From Candidatus Parabeggiatoa sp. HSG14 (GTDB taxonomy: Bacteria; Pseudomonadota; Gammaproteobacteria; Beggiatoales; Beggiatoaceae): 33,936 nucleotides of DNA. The position numbers and the translations under genes are program-made. How positions within the stretch are numbered: position 1 is the stretch's first letter; each line of letters opens with the position of its first letter. The stretch is taken from the NCBI GenBank assembly GCA_030378085.1, contig JAUCGK010000015.1, forward strand, positions 1 to 33,936, given 5' to 3'. This document shows, one piece after another, positions 7,941 to 15,250 of this stretch. A model generated the notes under the pieces. It did no database searches and was not told the origin of the DNA. It saw only the letters and a program-made list of their open reading frames with translations.

Positions 7941-8142
7941 TTATTGGTTCACAAGCGGCACACCAACCTTGTTAATAACTTGAATATTTTCGCGCTGTTG
8001 TTTCAAACCTGCTCTCTCACCATTACCCACGTTAATACTCAAGATATACCGACTGAATATACCTTAAACTATCCTAATCTTGAGGTTTCCAATTTAATTG
8101 CAATGAACCGTCAATTTCTATAGTAGCTGTTGTGAGTTGGGC
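7941..8142 (-). pseudogene. Decayed 3' end of an unidentified gene
   Basis: Reading the minus strand, one frame gives a protein-like stretch with TATIEIDGSLQLNWKPQD, an in-frame TAG, then DSLRYIQSVY. A second frame takes over near 8060 with RYILSINVGNGERAG, continues LKQQRENIQVINK and ends VPLVNQ-stop at 7941-7943. The two stretches meet at the same RYI sequence, which fits one ancestral reading frame broken by a frameshift and a nonsense codon. There is no start codon. I do not recognise the family. Confidence 0.45.
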
Positions 8143-8195
8143 CTATAAACAATTTTTATTGGTATAAAAATAACGATAAATATCATATCATTAGC

Positions 8196-8320
8196 CTTGA
8201 GATTTATCTCAAGATCATACAAATTAAAAAGGTATCTTCGCTAAATTCTGTGGAAAAAACCGGTTTCCAAAACCTGTCAGGTTTGAGCAAGTTTACCCAC
8301 ACTTTTTGAGAAGATACCTA
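8196..8320. repeat. Hairpin and MITE-like element, family C, before the permease gene
   Basis: CTTGAGA-TTTA-TCTCAAG (8196-8213) is a perfect 7-bp stem. From 8230 to 8320 an element is bounded by AGGTATCTTC and GAAGATACCT, with an inner AAACCGGTTT/AAACCTGTCAGGTTT palindrome. Its right end lies three bases before the AAGGA ribosome site (8324-8328) of the next gene, as with the family A copy at 513-606. Confidence 0.6.
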
Positions 8321-8336
8321 AAAAGGAAACAATATT

Positions 8337-10178
8337 GTGAAACCTTCCCAATCAACTGAACCCAAAGGCGTAATCACTCGACTTGCTTTACTTGATTTAC
8401 GCCATGAATGGATATTGACTTTATGTATGGTGCTAGCAATAGCGGCTGTATTGGCACCGTTGCTGATTTTATTGGGCTTAAAACACGGTACGGTCCAAAC
8501 CATGCGCGATAGATTAGTAGAAGATCCCGTTAATCGGGAAATTCGCCCTGCCAGGACATTGCAGCTCTCTACGAAATGGTTTGAGGAATTTAAGCAACGC
8601 CCCGATGTTGAATTTGTCATCCCCACAATTTTGCGCGGTTCGTCGATTGTTCGCTTATCAAAACCTGGAGAACGTAAACGGTTAGTTATAGATTTAGTAC
8701 CCACCGCACCTAACGATCCATTGATTTTAGAAAATGAGGGTATTGTTCCCAAGGAGGGCGAATGTGTTTTAAGTTATTCTGCGGCTGAAGAGCTTGGTGT
8801 CAAAATAGGTGACATGCTCATAGCTGAAGTGACAAGAACTCGGAAAAGACGGCGTGAATTAGTAAAAACTGATTTAAAAATAGTTGCAATCCTCAATCCC
8901 CGTGCGGATGTGTTGTCGCGAGTTTATACGCCGTTTCAATTTGTCAATGATGTTGAGGCGTATCGGGAAGGACGTGCTGTGCCAACACGTAATTGGGCAG
9001 GCGGTAAAGCACTCCCTCCTTTAAGTTATGATGGACTTTGGGTATTGATACCTCGCCCATTAAGTTCGATTGAGGAAACCACGCTGACTATCGGTACTGG
9101 TTTAGCTGATATTAATTCGTTGGATGCAAAAGAATTTCTACAGCATCTTGGTTTTCCATTACCAAATGGTTACAGTGCTTATCAACTACTCGCTAAAGGC
9201 AGTCCCATTTTAGTCAGTAGTATTAAAAGTGTGAAAAATAAACTCCGTGGTAAATCTGCTATTCTGTTACCTTTTGCACAAGGCATTAAAATCACTGATG
9301 TTAACGGGGAAAAACTTAAAGTAATCGGTTTATCTCTGTCTGAATCTCAAACAGTGACTTTGGGTTTACCAAAATTGCCTTGGGGAAAATTTAACGCAAC
9401 CGCTGATTTTACAAAACAAGGGCAAATGCTCTTTCCAGAAAACCTTGCAGAACAACAAAATTTGATGTTAAGTAGCAAAATCCTAGAGGGTGACATTCAA
9501 TTTCCAGTGACGCAACGAGGAACAAGTTTTAGTAATTATGCCATTGTACCCTCAGAATTAATCGGTACTTTACGCACAGGACAATCCAGTAAAATTATCT
9601 TTGATAAAGGGCAAAAAACGTTTTTGCTGGCAAAAGCGGGATATCGTGGTTTTCGATTATATGCGCGTAGTATTGATGATATCCCAACACTCTACCGTGA
9701 ATTTCTTGATCAAGAGATTGATGTGATTACACAAGTCCATGAAATTGAAAAAGTGAAGGTATTGGATCGTGGCTTAACACGTATTTTTTGGCTCGTTGCA
9801 CTGGTTGGTATTGCTGGAGGAATGGCGGCATTGATAGCCAGCCTTTATGCATCGGTGGAAAGAAAGAAACGAGACATCAGTGTGTTAAGATTGATGGGTT
9901 TATCCCGTACTCAAGTTTTTCAATTTCCCATTCACCAAGGTCTCACAATTGCGATAATGAGCGTTATTGTTGCAATTGGCGGTTATGCGTTACTGGCTTC
10001 CATTATCAATCTTGTTTTTGCAGCCGATTTAAGACTGGGGCAAAAAATTTGTACTTTGCCCTATAGTTATTTTGTGATGACTTTTTTTGTCACCGCAGGT
10101 ATGGCAGCGTTGAGTTCATTGCTGGCAGCGTGGAAAACGACAAGTATTGATCCCGCAGAAGCAATTCGTGAGGAATAA
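8337..10178 (+). CDS. ABC transporter permease, FtsX/MacB-like
   Basis: Inner-membrane permease of the type VII (MacB/FtsX/LolC-like) ABC exporter class. A first membrane segment is at about residues 24-47 (WILTLCMVLAIAAVLAPLLIL). A large periplasmic domain fills about 50-480. Three membrane segments at about 485-510, 535-560 and 580-600 form the FtsX domain (KKRDISVLRLMGLSR loop, C-terminal IDPAEAIRE). That four-helix plan matches the family. The class extrudes lipids, peptides or lipoproteins using a separate ATPase, but no ATPase gene is in the window, so the partner must be elsewhere. Start is GTG at 8337 with AAGGA eight bases upstream. The gene is monocistronic here and flanked by repeats. 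Confidence 0.85.
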   Translation: MKPSQSTEPKGVITRLALLDLRHEWILTLCMVLAIAAVLAPLLILLGLKHGTVQTMRDRLVEDPVNREIRPARTLQLSTKWFEEFKQRPDVEFVIPTILRGSSIVRLSKPGERKRLVIDLVPTAPNDPLILENEGIVPKEGECVLSYSAAEELGVKIGDMLIAEVTRTRKRRRELVKTDLKIVAILNPRADVLSRVYTPFQFVNDVEAYREGRAVPTRNWAGGKALPPLSYDGLWVLIPRPLSSIEETTLTIGTGLADINSLDAKEFLQHLGFPLPNGYSAYQLLAKGSPILVSSIKSVKNKLRGKSAILLPFAQGIKITDVNGEKLKVIGLSLSESQTVTLGLPKLPWGKFNATADFTKQGQMLFPENLAEQQNLMLSSKILEGDIQFPVTQRGTSFSNYAIVPSELIGTLRTGQSSKIIFDKGQKTFLLAKAGYRGFRLYARSIDDIPTLYREFLDQEIDVITQVHEIEKVKVLDRGLTRIFWLVALVGIAGGMAALIASLYASVERKKRDISVLRLMGLSRTQVFQFPIHQGLTIAIMSVIVAIGGYALLASIINLVFAADLRLGQKICTLPYSYFVMTFFVTAGMAALSSLLAAWKTTSIDPAEAIREE

Positions 10179-10201
10179 GGGTTGGTAATTCGATAGATTT
10201 G

Positions 10202-10339
10202 TAGAGACGCGATGTTCGCGTCTCTGCCAGCACCGTAAGTAATCATGGAATTATTTATCCCCAATGTTTATTTATAAATGACATGTAAACCTTATTGCTG
10301 GTTTTAGAGTAGTAGAGACGCATGGCCATGCGTCTCTAC
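10202..10339. repeat. Two GTAGAGACG palindromes
   Basis: AGAGACGCG-ATGTT-CGCGTCTCT (10202-10225) and a 28-bp perfect palindrome GTAGAGACGCATG/CATGCGTCTCTAC type (10312-10339). Related copies are at 11185-11216, 22188-22211 and inside 32295-32442. The first sits 23 bases after the permease stop and could form a strong stem, but no T-run follows. Confidence 0.75.
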
Positions 10340-10350
10340 AACGTGAAACA

Positions 10351-10682
10351 ATGAGAACGGGTAATAGAGAAGCAATAGAAGTCATCAACCGTCTTTTTTC
10401 AAAGGACGTACAGTATGATTTTAAAAAATGTCAAGAATATTTAAAAGAGCAAGGTATTGAGCATAAGGTATTGAGCATATTGATCTTCATTCAGGTAATG
10501 TGCTGTTTGATAAGAGAAAAGTTATTGATGTTATTATACAAGCTAATAAACTAGATATGGAAATTTTGCAAAAAGATAATATAAATCTTTTTATCATTGA
10601 TTTTGGAAGAGTACATCTTGATAAGGCAAAAATAAAAAGGCTTCATCCAGAAATATCTGAAATACTTTCATTTTTTATTTAA
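10351..10682 (+). pseudogene. Kinase-fold C-lobe fragment, frameshifted by a 14-bp tandem duplication
   Basis: A 67-codon frame (10351-10554) and an overlapping frame (10500-10682) read as one protein once a single copy of the tandem repeat aaggtattgagcat (10451-10464 and 10465-10478) is removed. The repaired sequence runs ...EYLKEQGIEH, IDLHSGNVLFD ... FIIDFGRVHLDKAKI. HIDLHSGNVL matches the catalytic loop HxDxxxxN of protein-kinase-like enzymes, and IIDFG matches the metal-binding DFG. At about 106 aa there is only part of a C-lobe and no ATP-binding N-lobe, so it was truncated already. A palindromic repeat sits right before the start codon. The present sequence cannot make the repaired product without frameshifting. 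Confidence 0.55.
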
Positions 10683-10711
10683 CCCTGCCTCATAAGGAAA
10701 CTATAACTGTT

Positions 10712-11182
10712 ATGATTGAAGAAAAAAAACCGATAACACATTTTAATGGCATTGCTATCAAAAGTTGTATTGCTTGGCCAGTCACTTTAATGAAAAAGGT
10801 GGGTACAATTTCTAATCCCCATCGAATTATTACTTATGATCCAAAAAAAAATGAAGATGTTGAATATTACAATTTGCAGGGAAATAACCGTGTGTATTTA
10901 GAAGAAGGTATTTATGCTTCTTATACTGGTGGTGGTTCATTTGTGATTTTTTATTTAACAGAAGCGGATAGACAGGAGGCAAAAAAATGTTTTCAAGAAT
11001 TACAAAAAGAAAAACTTTTGGAAGAATTTCAAGTGCCAAAAATTATGGCTGAATTTGATTTTTCTGAAAATTCACAAATAACACTTTGTTTATACTTAGA
11101 AGCTGATAGAAGAGGAATTGAAAAAATAGGAAATGGGGTAATGTATGGTGTCATTTTAAATCCAAAGGTTTACAATTCATAA
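10712..11182 (+). CDS. Hypothetical protein, 156 aa
   Basis: Not recognised. It has no signal peptide or membrane segment, so it is probably cytosolic. The sequence is mixed alpha/beta, with a YASYTGGGSFVIFYL core and an AEFDFSENSQITLCLYLEADRRG segment. The string TEADRQEAKKCFQELQKEKLLEEF suggests a helix. The ATG at 10712 has AAGGA 13 bases away, which is longer than ideal. It follows the broken kinase-like fragment by 29 bp on the same strand, so the two may once have been co-transcribed. A GAGACGC hairpin comes immediately after its stop (11185-11216). Confidence 0.6.
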   Translation: MIEEKKPITHFNGIAIKSCIAWPVTLMKKVGTISNPHRIITYDPKKNEDVEYYNLQGNNRVYLEEGIYASYTGGGSFVIFYLTEADRQEAKKCFQELQKEKLLEEFQVPKIMAEFDFSENSQITLCLYLEADRRGIEKIGNGVMYGVILNPKVYNS

Positions 11183-11246
11183 ATCCGTGCAAAGACGCAC
11201 AACCGTGCGTCTCTACATCTAACTCCCCACACTGCTAGTCGTTTAG

Positions 11247-11489
11247 TTTTACAGTTACAAAACCTTTATTGAAAAAAGTCCATTACGAGAAATATCTAAA
11301 TTGATATTAACTATACCTTTATGTACTGTTAAAATAACGGGACAATTCATCAAAGATGCTATGGAAGGCACTAGCATTAAGGATGTTGAACGGTGGGCTG
11401 ATCGTGTTTTTGATAAATCAATACTCTCCAAAAAAAGAACTGTTTTTAAACCTGCCAAGACGACACTAAACTTGCATGAAAAATGCTGA
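11247..11489 (+). pseudogene. Open fragment without a proper start, unidentified
   Basis: An 80-codon open stretch after an in-frame TAG at 11244-11246. It reads FIEKSPLREISKLILTIP, then TGQFIKDAMEGTSIKDVERW and ADRVFDKSILSKKRTVFKPA. The composition looks like a real protein. The only starts are TTG codons (11301) with no ribosome site, so I read it as a C-terminal remnant. No family recognised. Confidence 0.35.
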
Positions 11490-12726
11490 ACAAAAAAGCT
11501 CTCAGTAAACACCCTACCCTTAGCCCCTCCTTACATTCTAATCTTTACCCACAAGTAGGTAAGCCTATTGAAATCAATAGGTTTTTGTTATAGGGAGATA
11601 TCACTCTAAAATGAAATTGGCAAAAATTTGTCCTCTCATCGTGCTTGGATTTCATGGGTGTTACGATTCTCTATAACCTTACTATTTATACGATTAAATA
11701 ATTTTTGGGTACTTGTGGGTAAAGGTTAGCCTTACATTAGGGAAACAGGGAGGTTACTCTCCTCCTTTTTAAGGAAAGGGATGGGGCTGGTTGAAGTTGT
11801 CTAAGTTATTTCGTACACGTTCCTTACCTAACATAATTAATTGATAAATATAATTTTTTAAATTATTTTGCCAAAATTTTGAATATCGCCTTGACTTTTA
11901 AATGATCATTATCTAAACTTTACTCGTAATAGCCATCATAAAATAATACACGGGAGCCACAAATTGAGAACCCCATCAAAATTATTTTAAAGTGTCTATC
12001 ATACTCCTTCCCCAAAATTATAGATGAATGAAAAGGTATTTTTAAGAATTTTGTTGTAATAAATAAAGTTCTCCTAAAAATTCTCCGTAACGACTGTTTT
12101 TGTTTCTATACTATAAAAGAGAAGATAGAGTCTTCTTTATCTTTGATTTTCCTAATAATTCTTTCAATATCGTGGTTATACTTTACTAAACCCTTAGGTA
12201 AATGTTTCCTCAACGCAATCAATATCCCTATTTCTGAAGTATTTTCTGTTAGTTGGACACTGGATTCTAATGAACAAATTCCTTTTTATTATGAATAATA
12301 TAGCATTTTATCTGTTATTTTAAGGCAAATGCTTATAACATAACACATAATTTTTGCAAAAGAACCTTTTCATTTGCAAACATCTATAAAGTAGGAAGAT
12401 AAGCCGTTTCTTGATAAGGAACAGTTACAGAGTGATTTGGTCCAAGTTTTTTGAAAAAAACTTGGTTTCTTTTACACAAATAAATAATTTTAACTGAAAC
12501 CAAAGGAGGTGAAGTATTAATGGTGCAACGTTGCTCAACACGATGAATTGAAATATTCTCAAATGAATGATTGCGCCGGAGTATTGGGCGATAGGACTTG
12601 ACAAAACTGAGCAATGTGAGGAAAAGTGACTGAGAATGCCAACTCAATCACATCATGGGTAAGTTTGCGGATTCTATTGATAAATCAGCAACTTAATTAC
12701 TTATACCAACATGAGGAATTATAGTC
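11490..12726. other. 1.2-kb gene-poor gap with repeats
   Basis: Contains the TIR element at 11538-11729. At 11790-11830 there is an inverted match to 30006-30036 (aaggaacgtg...aaataactt). At 12442-12465 there is the hairpin ccaagttttttgaaaaaaac. A 59-codon minus-strand frame without start (12106-12285, including EIGILIALRKHLPKGLVKYN) may be a gene remnant. An 87-codon minus frame at 12384-12647 crosses the hairpin and has no recognisable domain. GAGGA at 12713-12717 serves the next gene. Confidence 0.5.
11538..11729. mobile_element. TIR element, family D, with 9-bp target duplication
   Basis: The 192-bp element begins CTAATCTTTACCCACAAGT and ends ACTTGTGGGTAAAGGTTAG, giving 19-bp near-perfect terminal inverted repeats. 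It is flanked by CCTTACATT on both sides (11529-11537 and 11730-11738). A second member at 15040-15131 also has duplicated flanks starting CCTTA. No coding capacity, so it is non-autonomous. Confidence 0.85.
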
Positions 12727-13662
12727 ATGAGTACACTACTCAAAAAACGTGTTTCTGCTTTCAAGTGGGACATAAATTTGGGTGCGGTAGCAAGAACATC
12801 TTGCCTATTTATGGCGGTGTCCCTTGCTACTTCACCAGCGGCTTTCGCACAAAATACGCCAGTTACTGCGGACACGGCGGATATTGATTCCATAGGTATC
12901 GCTACTACTTCCGTTGTTGCCGATGAACCAGAGTTCGTAGCTGAAAATACACCTGACATTAAGCTTGATGAACTGTGCAAAATGGCTCTTGATAGGAAAG
13001 AGGTTATAAATGCGCTTAAAAACGGTGTTACGCCGAAGGAGATTGCTGAGTTCTATGACACTTGCAGTCCGCCGGTAAAACCGGTTTTCAAAAGTGATGA
13101 ACCAGACGCGGACTTAATAGAAGTGGCTGAGGACGTAAGAAAGGGTGTAAGACAGGGTATAGTATCATTCACGCCGGCCATACCAATAGGAAGTACTGCT
13201 TACGAATACCTCAAAGATTGTGGCTATCACCCACAACGTCGAGAATTTGATTGCGTGGTAGAAAAAAGGCGGCGGCACGGTTACGGCGGTACACCTCCTC
13301 AGTCTCAAGGATCGTTTGAGTGGGTAAAAGTTTGCGTCTATTATCCACTATCTAGCACATCTAGTGGGCCGCCTGCTAGTACGCTTAGTGTGGGGCAGCA
13401 GCTCCTTGGCAACTGGAATATAGTCAATACCTCAGCTGTGCATGTTCACGATGAACAATACGGTGCTAAACCGCCATGGAACTATAGTGTGGTTGTGCAG
13501 GCAGACCCGAAGCTGCACAGACAGTTAATGACCGGAAAAACCATGTATGCACGGGCTGTTCTTTCATGGTTTTATCCCGTTTCCACTGATAACGCTTGCA
13601 ATCCAAAATGGTGGTGGTCGTGGGGAAATGTCATCAAGTTCAGAATTAAATTGGATCCATAA
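12727..13662 (+). CDS. Secreted six-cysteine protein, tandem copy 1
   Basis: Unknown function, 311 aa. It has a long N-terminal signal: about 25 basic/polar residues, then SCLFMAVSLATSPAAFA with cleavage after AFA (about residue 42), implying Sec export. The mature protein has a helical N-part (DELCKMALDRKEVINALKNG), then PPVKPVFKSDEPDA, then a C-terminal domain rich in Trp and Tyr (PWNYSVVV, WWWSWGNVIKF). Six cysteines occur at matching positions in the next gene (LCK, TCS, DCGYHP, FDC, VCVYY, ACNP), so disulfides are likely in the periplasm or outside. ATG with GAGGA nine bases upstream. The neighbour at 14092 is a clear paralogue; copy 1 has an extra insert (about 20 residues, SSTSSGPPASTLSVGQQLLG) in its C-domain. 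An inverted repeat follows the stop. Confidence 0.75.
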   Translation: MSTLLKKRVSAFKWDINLGAVARTSCLFMAVSLATSPAAFAQNTPVTADTADIDSIGIATTSVVADEPEFVAENTPDIKLDELCKMALDRKEVINALKNGVTPKEIAEFYDTCSPPVKPVFKSDEPDADLIEVAEDVRKGVRQGIVSFTPAIPIGSTAYEYLKDCGYHPQRREFDCVVEKRRRHGYGGTPPQSQGSFEWVKVCVYYPLSSTSSGPPASTLSVGQQLLGNWNIVNTSAVHVHDEQYGAKPPWNYSVVVQADPKLHRQLMTGKTMYARAVLSWFYPVSTDNACNPKWWWSWGNVIKFRIKLDP

Positions 13663-13670
13663 CTTGCTTT

Positions 13671-13788
13671 TATAGTTCCACCGGTGGCTATTCACATTAA
13701 ACCCCTTCGGGGTTAATACATTTTTGAAAATTTCTAACGCCGAAGGTGTAAAACATGAATAGCTACCGATGAAATCGGTGGAACCTAT
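13671..13788. repeat. Long inverted repeat of the GAATAGCCACCGATGAAATCGGTGG family
   Basis: tatagttccaccggtggcta at 13671 pairs with the segment ending 13788 (tagctaccgatgaaatcggt then ggaacctata). An inner CCCCTTCGGGG hairpin is present. Related copies fill 22342-22563. It lies 8 bp past the stop codon and could form a strong stem-loop in the transcript. From 13789 to 14091 I see only AT-rich DNA with AGGA at 14080-14083. Confidence 0.75.
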
Positions 13789-14091
13789 AAGATATAAAAA
13801 CAGGACAAACTAGCCGATTTAGGTACAAATTTAACATCCCTATTATAAAGCAGACATAAACCTATCTGTATTATCGTTTCCTCAATAAGTCGTATAGTTA
13901 TTTTTTAATCTCTTTATTTTGAATCCCTTCATTCTGTCAATAAAATCGCAAAGACTTTATTTTTTATCCTATTGAAAAATAATGATTTTTACTAATGCAT
14001 TTTTTATGCCATAGATTTTTTGTCCTTAGATTTCGACCCTTTAGAATTCAGTCAATTATTTTTTCTTTAGATCAACGTTAGGAAAATAGTT

Positions 14092-14973
14092 ATGAGTGCA
14101 ATACTCAAAAAACGTGTTCCATCTACAAAATGGGAGACAAATTTGGGTACGATGGCAAGAATATTTGTATTTATAGCAGTGTCTCTTACTACTTCACTAG
14201 CTGTCTTTGCAGCAGATACTCCCGTTACAGACATAACAACTGAATATGTAGTGGTAGAAGCACCTAATTCCACAGGTACTGCACTTGAACCAGTTATTGC
14301 CAATGAACCTGAATTTATAGTTGAACCCAATACACCAGCCATTAAGCTTGATGAAATCTGCAAAAAGGCAGTCGATAGAAAAACAGTTGTAAATGCGCTT
14401 GAAAGCGGTGTCATGCCTGATGAGATTGCTGATGTCTATGCCACTTGCAGTCCACCTGTCAAACCCGTCTTCAAAAGCGATGAACCTGATGCGGAAATAG
14501 AAGAAGTGTCTGCCGAGGTAAGGACTCGTGCCAAACTGGGTTTAACATTCACTCCAGCTATACCAATAGGGAGTATTGTTTACGAAAAACTCAAAAATTG
14601 TGGCTATCACCCACAGCGTCAAGAATTTGATTGCATGGTAGAACAAAGTCAACGGCATGGTTACGGCGGTAGCCCAGGATCGTTTGAGTGGGTAAAAGTT
14701 TGTGTTTATTATCCAACCAGCGGCTGGGATATAGTTAACACTTCGGCAGGGCATGTTCACAATGAATCATACGGCGTTAATCCTCCTTGGAACTATGGTG
14801 TGGTTGTGCCGGCAGACCCAACGCTGCACAGACAGTTAATGGCAGGGCATACCCTATATGCACGGGCGATTCTCTCATGGTCTTATCCCATTCCCACTAA
14901 TAAGGCTTGTAATCCATACTGGTGGTGGTGGTGGGGTAACGTCATCAAGTTCAAAATTAAACTGGACCCATAA
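14092..14973 (+). CDS. Secreted six-cysteine protein, tandem copy 2
   Basis: A 293-aa paralogue of the preceding gene, with the same layout. The extended signal (MSAILKKRVPSTKWETNLG...) ends in VFA, with cleavage before ADTP. Next come the DEICKKAVDRKTVVNALESG helix, the PPVKPVFKSDEPDAE linker and a Trp/Tyr-rich C-terminal domain ending WWWWWGNVIKFKIKLDP. All six cysteines of copy 1 are kept. The region after the signal peptide is longer and more divergent than in copy 1, while the C-domain lacks the Ser/Gly insert. The sequence right after both stops (aacttgcttttatag) is identical, so the duplication included downstream DNA. AGGA is eight bases before ATG. Function unknown; a surface or matrix protein is inference. 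Confidence 0.75.
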   Translation: MSAILKKRVPSTKWETNLGTMARIFVFIAVSLTTSLAVFAADTPVTDITTEYVVVEAPNSTGTALEPVIANEPEFIVEPNTPAIKLDEICKKAVDRKTVVNALESGVMPDEIADVYATCSPPVKPVFKSDEPDAEIEEVSAEVRTRAKLGLTFTPAIPIGSIVYEKLKNCGYHPQRQEFDCMVEQSQRHGYGGSPGSFEWVKVCVYYPTSGWDIVNTSAGHVHNESYGVNPPWNYGVVVPADPTLHRQLMAGHTLYARAILSWSYPIPTNKACNPYWWWWWGNVIKFKIKLDP

Positions 14974-14993
14974 CTTGCTTTTATAGCGCATTC

Positions 14994-15183
14994 TATAGCA
15001 TTTCCCGTTTGCGTAAGTTCAAGTCCCCTCCTTAATTAACTAATCTTTACCCACAAGTACCTAGCATTTTTTGGAGTCCTTCGCTATAGCTTTGAATTTT
15101 AAAAGATTATAGACTTGTGGATAAAGATTAGCCTTAATTAAGGAGGGGATTAGGGGAGTTTCAGACATAAGGGAAACGCTATA
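14994..15183. mobile_element. Family B element interrupted by a family D element
   Basis: The outer ends TATAGCATTTCCCG (14994) and gggaaacgctata (to 15183) are family B. Its inner palindrome cccctccttaattaagg is split at 15040-15131 by a 92-bp family D element with ends CTAATCTTTACCCACAAGT and ACTTGTGGATAAAGATTAG. CCTTAATTAA is duplicated on either side (15030-15039 and 15132-15141). Removing the insert and one duplicate restores an 88-bp B element. A CCTGCCAGG/CCTGGCAGG double palindrome (15198-15230) then precedes the ribosome site of the next gene. Confidence 0.85.
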
Positions 15184-15250
15184 CCAATGCAGTCAATACC
15201 TGCCAGGTTTTAAAAACCTGGCAGGTTTTTGGATCAAAGGAGTATTTATC

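Noticed and set aside
12106-12285. 59-codon minus-strand frame (EIGILIALRKHLPKGLVKYN region)
   Set aside because: Protein-like but lacks a start codon; kept only as a possible remnant in the gap description.
12384-12647. 87-codon minus-strand frame
   Set aside because: Crosses a perfect hairpin, has no domain or ribosome site, and could not be matched to a transposase by eye.
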